Of a stretch of 64,000 nucleotides of DNA, positions 8,750-17,557 are shown piece after piece. The stretch is from positions 37,950-101,949 of the forward strand of contig CANMCO010000014.1 of the NCBI GenBank assembly GCA_947496355.1, in the 5' to 3' direction. The position numbers and the translations under genes were made by a program. Source of the stretch: an uncultured Aquimarina sp. Lineage in GTDB: Bacteria; Bacteroidota; Bacteroidia; Flavobacteriales; Flavobacteriaceae. The notes under the pieces are model-generated. The model was not told where the DNA came from, searched no databases, and worked only from the letters and a program-made list of their open reading frames with translations. How positions within the stretch are numbered: the first letter of the stretch is position 1; each line of letters begins with the position of its first letter.

Positions 8750-8848
8750 AAAGGCAAGCTACCTACATCACACTGCTACAACCGTTTACCTTTGCTGCGT
8801 TCCCGCCCTGGAGGATTCAACAGGAGCTAGTTGTGTAGGACTTGCCGC
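8750..8848 (-). ncRNA. ffs: Signal recognition particle RNA, small bacterial type
   Basis: The minus strand holds the conserved SRP core: GGCGGGAACGCAGC (a GGAA-type apical loop and the symmetric loop) flanked by CCTCCAG and AAGGTAA. The ends pair: GGCAAG (8841-8846) with CTTGCC (8753-8758), and the adjoining TCCTACA with TGTAGGTA. A run of seven T on the minus strand (8746-8752) ends the RNA. It forms SRP with Ffh to target membrane and secreted proteins. The size of about 95-100 nt is usual for Bacteroidota. Confidence 0.93.
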
Positions 8849-8850
8849 TG

Positions 8851-8880
8851 CAAAGATACGATCTTTAGTAAATAAAACAA
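8851..8880 (-). promoter_or_regulatory. Promoter of ffs
   Basis: TTG (8878-8880), 19 nt, TATCTTTG (8851-8858) on the minus strand is a textbook Bacteroidota promoter. It would place the start point at about 8846, exactly where the terminal SRP stem begins. Confidence 0.85.
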
Positions 8881-8935
8881 TGATTTTTTAAACCCAATTA
8901 AAATAAATATCTTGCTATAAATTTTAATCATTCGC

Positions 8936-10015
8936 ATGAATATCCGTAACTCCTTCGTCATCATTATATTAAGTTTAGTCCTTTTTTCCTGTGGAAGTAA
9001 TCAGGATAAGAAAAAAAAATATTTTTCTATACTTACAGAAAATGATCAGGCAATTTTCAAGTTAGGAGAAACTGTAAAAGCCAGTATAAAAAATACCAAA
9101 AACATAAAAATTGATTCGGTTACTTATATCCTTAATGGCAAAAGAGTAGTCTCTAATGTAGATTTTAAGTATAATGAAAAAATAGATGATGAAAAACTGG
9201 GTAATCATATGTTAACTGCCCAAGTATTTTATGATGGGAACATTGATACAATATCCAAGAAAATTGTTCTTCTCAGTAACAAATCACCAAAACTTTATTC
9301 TTACAAAATCATTGCAGAGTATCCTCATGATATAAAAGCTTTTACTCAGGGGTTAGAGTTTTTTGGAGATACACTTTATGAAAGTACCGGAAAAAAAGGA
9401 ATGTCTTCTTTAAGAAAAACGAATTATAAAACAGGGGAAGTTCTTATTAAAAAAGAAATTCCAAAAGAATATTTTGCAGAAGGAATCACTATTCTAAATA
9501 ATAAGATTTTTCAACTTACATGGCTATCAAAGGAGGGCTTTATTTACAACCTAAATTCTTTAGAAAAAACACAAAACTTTGCCTATAATCAAAGTAAAGA
9601 AGGCTGGGGCTTATGTAATGATGGTGAACGCATATATAAAAGCGATGGTACCGAAAAAATATGGATCCTTGATCCAATAACGCTTGCAGAGAAGGAATAT
9701 ATCCAAATAGTGACTAATAAAGGTGTCAAAACCAAATTTAATGAACTTGAATGGGTAGATGGAAAAATTTATGCAAACACATGGCCAAAGCATGGATCCA
9801 CCAATAAATCCAATCTAAAAAGTAGTATTACGATAATTAATCCAAAAAATGGAGCAATAGAAGCTGTAGTAGACCTAAGAGGATTACGAGATAATGTCAA
9901 ACAGCATCAAGAATTAGATGTCCTAAACGGTATCGCTTATAAAGCAGATACAAAACAGCTATTCGTTACCGGAAAAAATTGGGATAAACTTTTTGAAATT
10001 GAGATCATTAAGTAG
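8936..10015 (+). CDS. Glutaminyl-peptide cyclotransferase, plant/bacterial beta-propeller type, lipoprotein
   Basis: Signal peptide with lipobox LFSC (Cys19), so a periplasmic or outer-membrane lipoprotein. Residues about 35-110 form a beta domain that I do not recognise. From about residue 120 the sequence follows the glutamine cyclotransferase family (five-bladed propeller): FTQGLEFFGDTLYESTG, LTWLSKEGFIYN, EGWGLCNDGERIYKSDG, ELEWVDGKIYANTW and ELDVLNGIAY. The reaction cyclises N-terminal Gln to pyroglutamate, which in Bacteroidota protects secreted proteins whose mature N-terminus starts with Gln; several secreted proteins in this window have AQ or SQ at the predicted cleavage site. It is monocistronic. 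Confidence 0.88.
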   Translation: MNIRNSFVIIILSLVLFSCGSNQDKKKKYFSILTENDQAIFKLGETVKASIKNTKNIKIDSVTYILNGKRVVSNVDFKYNEKIDDEKLGNHMLTAQVFYDGNIDTISKKIVLLSNKSPKLYSYKIIAEYPHDIKAFTQGLEFFGDTLYESTGKKGMSSLRKTNYKTGEVLIKKEIPKEYFAEGITILNNKIFQLTWLSKEGFIYNLNSLEKTQNFAYNQSKEGWGLCNDGERIYKSDGTEKIWILDPITLAEKEYIQIVTNKGVKTKFNELEWVDGKIYANTWPKHGSTNKSNLKSSITIINPKNGAIEAVVDLRGLRDNVKQHQELDVLNGIAYKADTKQLFVTGKNWDKLFEIEIIK

Positions 10016-10094
10016 CTATAGACAGTGTAAAAACCTACTATATAAAGCCTAAAACATAAAACCCAACTGCAACACCATAATAAATATCTCGTTA

Positions 10095-10126
10095 TTGTAA
10101 TAGACAGATAATAAACCGTACCTTTG
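10095..10126 (+). promoter_or_regulatory. Promoter of the DEAD-box helicase gene
   Basis: TTG (10095-10097), 21 nt, TACCTTTG (10119-10126), ending 17 nt before the start codon: an exact consensus and a short leader. Confidence 0.7.
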
Positions 10127-10143
10127 CGGCTTATTTTTAGTAT

Positions 10144-11904
10144 ATGAACAAATTTGAAGAATTAGGTCTTGGTGAAGCCATTGTAAAAGCGGTGAATGAT
10201 ATGGGGTTTGAAACCCCTAGTGAAGTACAAGAAAAGGCCATTCCTATTTTACTTGATAAGGACACAGACATTGTAGCCCTTGCACAAACAGGAACTGGAA
10301 AAACAGCAGCTTTTGGTTTTCCTTTAATAGAAAAAGTAGATAGTAAGAGTAGAATTACACAAGGGTTAATCCTCTCTCCTACTCGTGAACTTTGTTTACA
10401 AATCACAAACGAACTTAAAAATTACGCAAAACATATTCCTGGATTACGTACTGTAGCAATCTATGGTGGTGCCAGCATTATGGATCAGGCCAAAGAAATT
10501 AAGCGTGGAGCACAGATTGTTGTAGCAACTCCTGGACGTATGCAAGATATGATCAACCGAAAAATGGTGGATATTTCAAATATCGGTTATTGCGTATTGG
10601 ATGAAGCAGATGAGATGCTTAATATGGGGTTCTATGAAGATATTACTGCAATTTTATCGCATACCCCAAAAGATAAAAACACTTGGTTATTTTCTGCAAC
10701 AATGCCAAGAGAGGTTTCTACCATTGCTAAACGCTTTATGCATGAGCCAATAGAAATTACCGTTGGTCATAAAAATACAGGTTCTAAAAATGTATCTCAC
10801 GAATATTATGTAGTTAATTCTAGAGATCGATATGCCGCATTAAAAAGATTAGCAGATGCCAATCCTGATATTTTTTCGGTAATCTTTTGTCGTACCAAGC
10901 GTGATACGCAAAAAGTTGCAGAAAACCTTATAGGAGATGGATATAACGCAGCTGCCTTACATGGTGACTTAAGTCAAAATCAACGTGACTTAGTAATGAA
11001 AAGCTTTAGAAACAGACAGATACAAATGCTTGTTGCCACAGATGTAGCAGCTCGTGGTATTGATGTAGACGATGTAACCCATGTCATAAATTATCAACTT
11101 CCTGATGAGATAGAAACCTATACACATAGAAGCGGAAGAACGGGACGTGCCGGTAAAAGCGGGGTTTCTATGGTTATTGTTTCTAAAAGCGAAGTACGAA
11201 AGATAAAATCTGTAGAACGAATCATCAAAAAGAGTTTTGAGAAAAAAGAAATTCCAAGTGGTGAAGAAATCTGCCAAGTGCAGTTATTTCATTTAGCTAG
11301 TGACATCAAAAAAGCCGAAATAGACCATGAAATTGACAGCTATCTACCGTCTATCAATGAAGTTCTTGAAGAATTCTCTAAAGAAGAATTGATCAAAAAA
11401 TTCTTTTCTGTAGAATTCTCACGTTTTCATAACTATTACAAAAAAGCAAAGGATCTAAATGCATCTGGAAATGACAATGACAGAAGTTCTAGTGCTGATG
11501 GAAGTACAAGGTACTTTATTAATGTAGGAGAAAAAGATGGATTTGATTGGATGAAGCTAAAAGATTTCCTTAAAGAAGTTTTAGAATTAGGTGGAGATTC
11601 ATTAAGTCGGGTTGATGTAAAAGAAAGTTTTTCTTTCTTCAATACGAATACTGAACATCAGGAACGCGTACTTGCTATTTTTGAAGATTTCAGAATGGAA
11701 GGAAGAAAAGTTAACGTAGAAATTTCTAAAGATTCTGGTCGTAGCAGAGGAAGAGGTCGTCGTGATGGTGGCGGCGGTTTTAAAGGAAAACGCAGGAGCG
11801 ATGGATTTAAACCAAAAGGTAAAAAACGCTTCGATTCTAATGAGGATAGAGGTAGTAGAAGTGATAGAGGAAGAGATCGTAGAAAACGTAGTGATCGCAG
11901 ATAA
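10144..11904 (+). CDS. DEAD-box ATP-dependent RNA helicase with DbpA-like RNA-binding domain
   Basis: A 586-residue helicase with all core motifs: Q-motif region, AQTGTGKT (47-54), PTREL (79-83), GG, TPGR (129-132), DEAD (153-156), SAT, and in the second domain ARGID and HRSGRTGR. After the core, at about residues 440-540, lies a beta-rich segment (TRYFINVGEKDGFDW, LSRVDVKESFSFF) like the DbpA/CsdA RNA-binding domain. The tail is low-complexity, rich in Arg, Gly, Lys and Asp. Such proteins act in ribosome assembly and in cold-induced RNA remodelling. Length and motifs are normal, with its own promoter upstream. Confidence 0.93.
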   Translation: MNKFEELGLGEAIVKAVNDMGFETPSEVQEKAIPILLDKDTDIVALAQTGTGKTAAFGFPLIEKVDSKSRITQGLILSPTRELCLQITNELKNYAKHIPGLRTVAIYGGASIMDQAKEIKRGAQIVVATPGRMQDMINRKMVDISNIGYCVLDEADEMLNMGFYEDITAILSHTPKDKNTWLFSATMPREVSTIAKRFMHEPIEITVGHKNTGSKNVSHEYYVVNSRDRYAALKRLADANPDIFSVIFCRTKRDTQKVAENLIGDGYNAAALHGDLSQNQRDLVMKSFRNRQIQMLVATDVAARGIDVDDVTHVINYQLPDEIETYTHRSGRTGRAGKSGVSMVIVSKSEVRKIKSVERIIKKSFEKKEIPSGEEICQVQLFHLASDIKKAEIDHEIDSYLPSINEVLEEFSKEELIKKFFSVEFSRFHNYYKKAKDLNASGNDNDRSSSADGSTRYFINVGEKDGFDWMKLKDFLKEVLELGGDSLSRVDVKESFSFFNTNTEHQERVLAIFEDFRMEGRKVNVEISKDSGRSRGRGRRDGGGGFKGKRRSDGFKPKGKKRFDSNEDRGSRSDRGRDRRKRSDRR

Positions 11905-11985
11905 ATTTATATATTAACATAGTAATATGATTTTTGGCGCGGTTTTTATGTTATCTTAATATAAAAAGAACGTCATATATATTAA

Positions 11986-12747
11986 ATGAAAAGAATATTA
12001 TTTTACATATTATTTATAAGTACAACTACTTATGCGCAAGTAGATAATTTGGGAGTTATTAAAGGAAAAGTATTAAACGCTTCTACAGATCAGAAACTCG
12101 AGAATGTTCACATTATTAATTTAAGCCAGGTAATTGGTACAATCACTAATAATGAAGGAGATTTTTCGATTCAGGCAAAAGTAAACGATACATTATACTT
12201 TTCCTATATTGGATATAAACCACTACAAGTTAGAGTCACGAATGACTGGATTAAGTTTGGTGATGTTAAAATTAAAATGACCGAGCTAGGTATAGCACTT
12301 GAAGAAGTTGTTGTAGCGGATGTTCAACTGACCGGGTATTTAGAAATTGACGCAAAAAGAATACCTGTATATAACAATTATAGATATAGTATTTCTGGTC
12401 TTAACTCTGGTTACGAAGGAGGAAGTAAACAACCCGGAGCGGTAAACAAAGTATTGGGAGCAATATTTAATCCTGCAGATTTCTTATATAATATCTTCAG
12501 TAAACGATCCAAAGAATTAAGGAAACTGCGTAAAATGAAGAAAGATGATGAAATCAGAAATCTTCTTGAAACTAAATTTGATCGCGCTACTTTAATGGCT
12601 CTGCTACAAGTAGAACGATTAGATATTGACGAAATCCTTAGAAATTGTAATTATTCTTCAGATTTTATAAAATTTGCCAACGATCTACAGATTTTGGATG
12701 CCATTAGTGAATGCTATGAAGAATATAAAATTCTAGATAGGAAATAA
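11986..12747 (+). CDS. Secreted protein with carboxypeptidase-regulatory-like domain
   Basis: Signal peptide of about 18 residues with cleavage at YAQ. Residues 23-100 form a CarboxypepD-reg-like beta-sandwich: IKGKVLNASTDQKLENVHI, GTITNNEGDFSI and LYFSYIGYKPLQV, the domain that opens many TonB receptors. No plug or barrel follows; the remaining 150 residues are charged and helical (KRSKELRKLRKMKKDDEIRN). This layout is common in Bacteroidota, and its function is not known to me. Its stop abuts the convergent VOC gene with no gap. Confidence 0.8.
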   Translation: MKRILFYILFISTTTYAQVDNLGVIKGKVLNASTDQKLENVHIINLSQVIGTITNNEGDFSIQAKVNDTLYFSYIGYKPLQVRVTNDWIKFGDVKIKMTELGIALEEVVVADVQLTGYLEIDAKRIPVYNNYRYSISGLNSGYEGGSKQPGAVNKVLGAIFNPADFLYNIFSKRSKELRKLRKMKKDDEIRNLLETKFDRATLMALLQVERLDIDEILRNCNYSSDFIKFANDLQILDAISECYEEYKILDRK

Positions 12748-13113
12748 TTATTTCTGAGAATGTAGTGCTATTCTATTGCCTTCAGAATCTATGAAATATG
12801 CATAATATCCATTATCTTCTGAAATTTGTGTTTTACCCGAAACAACATTTCCTCCAGCGGCTTCCACTCTACTGATCTCGTTTTCAACATCATCACAATA
12901 AAAGTAAACTAAAACCCCATCATTACTCGGTTTATAATGCTCTCCTGCATTAATCAAGCTTCCGGTAGCAATACCAGATTCATTTTTATTAGGAAACCAA
13001 CCCATTTCTATACCTTCCATTTTATGCAATCCTATCTGGATATCAAAAACTTTTTCATAAAAAGTTTTTGCTCTATTCATGTCTGTAACCGGAATTTCGA
13101 ACCAAGTAACCAT
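12748..13113 (-). CDS. VOC-family (glyoxalase/dioxygenase-fold) protein
   Basis: A single VOC module pair of 121 residues. It starts WFEIPVTDMNRAKTFYEKVF, the usual first beta-alpha unit, and ends with YAYFIDSEGNRIALHS, the usual last strand. Candidate metal ligands are few (a late Glu and His), and many such small VOC proteins have no known substrate. It is convergent and contiguous with the gene at 11986-12747, so the two mRNAs must overlap at their 3' ends unless they terminate within each other. Confidence 0.85.
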   Translation of the reverse strand: MVTWFEIPVTDMNRAKTFYEKVFDIQIGLHKMEGIEMGWFPNKNESGIATGSLINAGEHYKPSNDGVLVYFYCDDVENEISRVEAAGGNVVSGKTQISEDNGYYAYFIDSEGNRIALHSQK

Positions 13114-13139
13114 AGTATATCATTTTAAGTCATAGAAAG

Positions 13140-13796
13140 TTACTCATTATTATGATATCGAGCAATAATTTGTTCATGACTTTTGATCACCTTCTTGGCC
13201 CATTCCATTCGTTTTTGTAGTTTCTCTTCTTCAGGTAATGACCAATCTATATTCGTTTTTCTTAATTCTGAAGAAACATGTTGCAATATTATTGCTGCAG
13301 AAACTGAGATATTGAGGCTTTCTGTAAAACCAACCATAGGAATATGCAACTTACAATCTGCAGCCTCAAGAACAATATCACTTAGACCTTGTTGTTCTCT
13401 ACCAAAGAAAAAAGCCGAAGGTTTGGATAGATCAAACTCTGATAGGACCTTAGAATCATCGTGTGGCGTTGTAGCGACTATCTGATATCCCTTATCTTTT
13501 AGCGTTTTAAGACATTCCTTAGTAGTTGGATATCGATTAATATCTACCCATTTCTGAGCACCCATAGCAATTTCCCTATCTATTCGTTTTACATTTACCT
13601 CCTCTATCACATGCACATTCTGGATTCCAAAAACATCACAGCTACGTATCACTGCACTTGTATTATGTAATTGATACACATCTTCTATAGCCACTGTAAA
13701 GTGATTGGTTCTCTTTTCTAAAATGTTTTTATTTAATTCCCGTCTTCTTTCGGTGAGAAAAGACTCTAAATATTCAAGAAGTTTTACATCTACCAT
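13140..13796 (-). CDS. trmH: TrmH-family tRNA/rRNA 2'-O-methyltransferase
   Basis: A SPOUT-fold methyltransferase. Motif 1 is seen as HNTSAVIRSCDVFGIQNV (Asn and catalytic Arg), motif 2 as AFFFGREQQGLSD and motif 3 as IPMVGFTESLNISVSAA (the trefoil-knot SAM site). The C-terminal helix rich in Lys and Trp (RMEWAKKVIKSHEQII) matches TrmH, which methylates G18 in the tRNA D-loop; other SpoU members cannot be excluded. I chose ATG at 13796 (MVDVKLLEYLESF), which aligns with family N-termini, over the in-frame ATG at 13823. A hairpin with a T-run precedes the gene. Confidence 0.85.
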   Translation of the reverse strand: MVDVKLLEYLESFLTERRRELNKNILEKRTNHFTVAIEDVYQLHNTSAVIRSCDVFGIQNVHVIEEVNVKRIDREIAMGAQKWVDINRYPTTKECLKTLKDKGYQIVATTPHDDSKVLSEFDLSKPSAFFFGREQQGLSDIVLEAADCKLHIPMVGFTESLNISVSAAIILQHVSSELRKTNIDWSLPEEEKLQKRMEWAKKVIKSHEQIIARYHNNE

Positions 13797-13837
13797 AGCT
13801 GCTAAAATAAAAACATCTATCATTTTTTACATTAAAA

Positions 13838-13870
13838 AGAGCTGCCTAATTTGTAAAACCAGACAGCTCT
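13838..13870 (-). terminator. Terminator-like hairpin in the trmH leader
   Basis: On the minus strand AGAGCTGTCT (13861-13870) pairs with AGGCAGCTCT (13838-13847) with one mismatch and is followed by TTTTTAA. A candidate promoter, TTG-23-TAAATTTG, lies upstream at 13905-13938, so the hairpin may act as an attenuator of trmH. Confidence 0.45.
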
Positions 13871-13978
13871 CTCCCGAAATCTACATTCAATCTAAAAAAA
13901 CACTCAAATTTAAAATTGGCTTTATACTACTTGCACAAAATATATTGGACTCACTACTGTGGGTTAATTTTTAAGATA

Positions 13979-14014
13979 AAACCCCCCGAAATTACCCCTA
14001 ACACCGGGGGGTTT
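13979..14014. other. GC-rich hairpin
   Basis: AAACCCCCCG (13979-13988) and CGGGGGGTTT (14005-14014) are perfect inverted arms around a 16-nt loop, very GC-rich for this neighbourhood. On the minus strand it is followed by TTTT and then ATCTT, so it could terminate minus-strand transcription. No gene abuts it. Confidence 0.6.
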
Positions 14015-14300
14015 AAAGTAAACACATCGTCAAAATGCATCTTTATAACTATTCGCTTATAGAGAAAATAGTTTACGTTTTTATTATTTTATTCTTACGC
14101 TCAGTAATTTTAATTTAATCATTAAATGAAATTCTATTATTTTTATATATATGTCACTGATTTAATCTTTTCTAAAAAAAATCGGATAAACATCTATTAA
14201 TAATTAGGACAACAAATACTATAACATAATTCATAGTCAACATGTTAGGTTTACGCACAGTATTACGACTCCATAATAGAGTTATAATTTGGTAAAAAAA

Positions 14301-14589
14301 ACTTGTTAAGAAAGTGCTAAAAATTTTACGGTAAGACCGTAAAGAAGTTAAAGAATTCCTATATTTCGATTGTGATATCGTGCAAATAGTCAGTATTTGT
14401 TTTTCTATACATGAAAAACAAATCTTGCTAAGACATAGAATATATCTTGTAAGCACAAGAAGTGATATTTCACTCATAATGGTTAATTTAATTAATCGTT
14501 ATTCAGACCCTGCTTTTGTTGGCTCGCCAAAGTTTTACAAATAGCGGGGTTGTTTTTTATAGTTGTTAGCCAAACTTTGCTAAAACAAC
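14301..14589 (+). other. Cluster of stem-loops, possible structured RNA ending in a terminator
   Basis: At least five short perfect or near-perfect hairpins follow one another: TTTACGGT/ACCGTAAA (14325-14343, loop AAG), ATTTGTTTTTC/GAAAAACAAAT (14395-14423, 7-nt loop), TCTTGT/ACAAGA (14445-14460), AGTGA/TCACT (14461-14474), then ACCCTGC/GCGGGGT (14507-14550) with inner pairs TTTGT/ACAAA and TTGGC/GCCAA. The last is followed by TGTTTTTT, a plus-strand terminator shape. A further bulged hairpin lies at 14562-14589. No convincing gene or consensus promoter is seen here. Confidence 0.45.
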
Positions 14590-15368
14590 ATTTATTTTTT
14601 TATCTTTTCTTTATTCAAAATTATTTATCGTTTCTATATATAGCATATGACGTATCTACATTTTTAGATATGACCACATTGCATTACTTCATACTACATT
14701 TAATATATATTCCCTAAAGCTATTACATCATCTATACCTATATGACATACTATCAAAGAGTATCATATAATTATAATATCTAATATTGCATACAAAATCA
14801 AATAAATAGTAAAGCTCAGGGTGGGGTAAGAAATAAGCTTTTCTATTCTAAAAAACATGCGTTTTGTTTTCTTAAAAACAACGTTTAAATATACTCACAA
14901 ATTGTTAAAACATAACGACATAAAACCACATAATTATTACGGTTTAGCCATAAAAAATAAAATTCAATTGTAAAATACCTAAATACCCAGAGAAACTAAC
15001 TATTCAGCTTATTAAACAAAACATCAAACACTTCTTAATCAATTATTTAAAAAAAAATATGTTTTTGAAAAGACAGTTTTTTCTTCAATATAGAGTACGA
15101 ATATTCTTTACCAAATGTCTAAAAAATACGTTTTTGACTTACTTTTTTAACATTTTAACCATTGTAGCATAGCTATAAAAAACGTCATTTTTATATAGAT
15201 AAACCGTAGCAATTTGTTAACATAAATTATAAAACTCTAGTATCCCTATAGTTAAAACAACTTACAATATTCAGCAAATAATTATAGTATCCAAAGAGTA
15301 ATTTTTGGAATATTTTTCATCCATAATGAATAATTTTAAGAAATACTTTAACGACTCACTCTTCCTTA
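14590..15368. other. AT-rich gene-free stretch
   Basis: About 780 bases of very AT-rich sequence with stops in all frames. I see no gene, RNA, or clear promoter in it. Confidence 0.6.
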
Positions 15369-15530
15369 TCACTTTTGAATTTCTACAGCATGTGGATACA
15401 TAGTTTCTATACCTTCAGTATCTAATAGCAATTTAGAATTTTCAATTGTAGCAAAACATACATGCCAGTAATCTCCTTTTCTATTTGTGTGTCTTACATA
15501 TAAAATAAAAGTAGTCCTTGAAGTACGATT
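15369..15530 (-). pseudogene. C-terminal fragment of an unidentified gene
   Basis: A 53-codon open stretch ending in TGA at 15369 reads like real protein: it contains FILYVRHTNRKGDYWHVCFA and DTEGIETMYPHAVEI. It has no ATG near its front and is preceded in frame by TAA, 18 nt after the stop of the PorE-like gene. It is most simply the 3' remnant of a gene whose front was lost. I do not recognise the family. A non-ATG start is possible but less likely in this phylum. Confidence 0.5.
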
Positions 15531-15548
15531 TTATGTAAGAACAGACAA

Positions 15549-17516
15549 TTACTGAATCACGATAAACTCACTTCTACGATTAAGTTGATGTTCTTGATCA
15601 CTGCAGGCTACAGTATTTTTACATTTATTAATCACGGCGGTTTCACCGTAACCTCTTCCTGTTACTCGAGATTTATCTATACCTCCTTTTTCAATGATGT
15701 ACTTGATCGTACTCTTTGCTCTACGTTCACTTAAATACATATTATAGTTATCATCTCCTCTACTATCTGTATGTGAACGTACATCAATTTTTAATTGCTG
15801 ATATTCTTTAAGAGCAGCAATTATTTTTTGTAACTCTATTTCTGCATCAGAGCGAATATCAGACTTATCCAGATCAAAATATATAATTTTTAATTCCAAT
15901 AATTTAGCAAGGTCATCTCCTGGTTTGACTTCTTTGCCAGCCAATCCTCCTTCTCCAAGTTGTAATGCTAGATTATGTTCATATTCTAGAACATTATTTG
16001 TAGTTAGTATTCTTTCTGTAGGTTTATAATTCGTTTTTACAGCCCTTACAATATAGGGAGTATCGCACTCAAGATCAAATTTATACTGTCCTTTATCATT
16101 GGTAACAGTTCGTTTTAATTCTGAATTATTCTCGTCCATCAAAATCACTTCTGCTTCAATTAATTTTTCTTTTGATGCTGCGTCAGTAATCACCCCTGTA
16201 ACATATTGGTTACATTCAGTAATCAGTTCACCTGTTTGCTTGAAACTATAGATATCATCATTTCCTTTTCCACCAATACGATTACTAGCGAAGTACCCTA
16301 TTTTTGTATCTTCATTAAGCACAAAAGTAAAATCATCTTCTGGACTGTTTACTGGTCTACCAACATTATAAGGAATAGAGAATACACCTAATTCTTCGGG
16401 AACAGATACAAATACATCTAAGCCTCCAAGACCAATGTGCCCATCACTTGCAAAGTACAACCGGCCAGAATCACTAACATAGGGAAAGGTTTCTCTTCCT
16501 TCGGTATTAATTTTATCTCCAAGATTTCTTGGCTCGCCATAGGTTCCGTCCTCATTAATATCAATAACATATAAATCAGAAAGCCCTCTACTATCTGGCA
16601 TATCACTTGCGAAATACAATTTAGTTCCATCTGCACTTAATGAAGGGTGTGCTACCGAGTATTCATTACTATTAAACGGTAGTTCTTCAATATTTTTCCA
16701 TTTTCCATCTTCTAATGTTGCTTTGTATAGCTTTAAAAGTATTGTTCCTTGGACATTTGCTCCTAACTTTCTTTTGGTATAATTATTTCGTGTAAAATAT
16801 ACAGTCTGTCCATCTTTACTAAATGTTGTAGATGATTCATGAAAACGAGTATTTATTTTTCCTTGAATCTTTTTTGGAGTTTGCAAAATGCCATTTGCTT
16901 TTATTATATCTGAAGAAAATAAATCTAAAAACGGCATTTCGTTCCACTCATGCAAAGTTTTGACCATCCCGCTCCCTCCTCCTCTAGACGAAGCGAATAT
17001 AAGTTGTCCTTGATTATTGAAACTTGGTGCATAGTCTGAGTATTTAGAATTTACACTTAACTTCAACAGTCTAAACTTTCCTGACTGCATTTCAATAAAC
17101 TTGAGGTAATCTCTGGTATTTACAAAATACTCCGCTCGTTGATCATTTCCTGTAAGGGAATTAAATTTTTCCATTACTCGATCTGCATCATCATATCGTT
17201 TTATACTCTTGAGACTCTGTGAGTATCGAAAAAAATACTCCGGATCAATTTCTTCGGCATATGTACTCGTTAACTTTTCGTACCATGGCACAGCATCCTC
17301 TAATTGTGCATTAAAATAGTATGAGTCTCCAAGTTTTTTATATAAATCCAATGATTCATATCCACTCTCAGCAACCTGAAGATATATTTTACGAGCATCT
17401 ACAAAGGCAAAGCGACTAAAGTTTTCATCGGCCTTTTCTAATCTTTTCTCTTGTGAAAAAACACTAAAAAGGGTTAATAAACTTAAAGATATATGTATGA
17501 AGTATTTAAAATTCAT
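15549..17516 (-). CDS. PorE-like OmpA-family protein (TPR, beta-propeller, carboxypeptidase-regulatory-like, OmpA domains)
   Basis: A 655-residue exported protein from ATG at 17516 (MNFKYFIHISL...), preferred over the in-frame ATG at 17540 because it begins a proper signal peptide cut at FSQ. Domains in order: TPR helices (about 20-130); PD40/WD40-like propeller blades (SDYAPSFNNQGQLIFASSRG, VAHPSLSADGTKLYFASDMP, PYVSDSGRLYFASDG); a small beta domain (about 440-520); and a C-terminal OmpA peptidoglycan-binding domain with HTDSRGDDNYNMYLSERRA and GRGYGE. This is the same order as PorE of Porphyromonas gingivalis, which ties the type IX machinery to peptidoglycan. It lies last in an operon after PorP/SprF and a type B cargo gene, so a role in exporting or anchoring that cargo is likely. 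Confidence 0.88.
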   Translation of the reverse strand: MNFKYFIHISLSLLTLFSVFSQEKRLEKADENFSRFAFVDARKIYLQVAESGYESLDLYKKLGDSYYFNAQLEDAVPWYEKLTSTYAEEIDPEYFFRYSQSLKSIKRYDDADRVMEKFNSLTGNDQRAEYFVNTRDYLKFIEMQSGKFRLLKLSVNSKYSDYAPSFNNQGQLIFASSRGGGSGMVKTLHEWNEMPFLDLFSSDIIKANGILQTPKKIQGKINTRFHESSTTFSKDGQTVYFTRNNYTKRKLGANVQGTILLKLYKATLEDGKWKNIEELPFNSNEYSVAHPSLSADGTKLYFASDMPDSRGLSDLYVIDINEDGTYGEPRNLGDKINTEGRETFPYVSDSGRLYFASDGHIGLGGLDVFVSVPEELGVFSIPYNVGRPVNSPEDDFTFVLNEDTKIGYFASNRIGGKGNDDIYSFKQTGELITECNQYVTGVITDAASKEKLIEAEVILMDENNSELKRTVTNDKGQYKFDLECDTPYIVRAVKTNYKPTERILTTNNVLEYEHNLALQLGEGGLAGKEVKPGDDLAKLLELKIIYFDLDKSDIRSDAEIELQKIIAALKEYQQLKIDVRSHTDSRGDDNYNMYLSERRAKSTIKYIIEKGGIDKSRVTGRGYGETAVINKCKNTVACSDQEHQLNRRSEFIVIQ

Positions 17517-17557
17517 AGTTTTATTTATTTTGATTCTCAACCTATTGAAGAATTATT

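Noticed and set aside
14172..14477. 101-codon open frame on the minus strand
   Set aside because: It lies over the stem-loop cluster, is rich in Ile, Leu and Cys without domain character, and has no promoter. AT-rich chance ORF is more likely.
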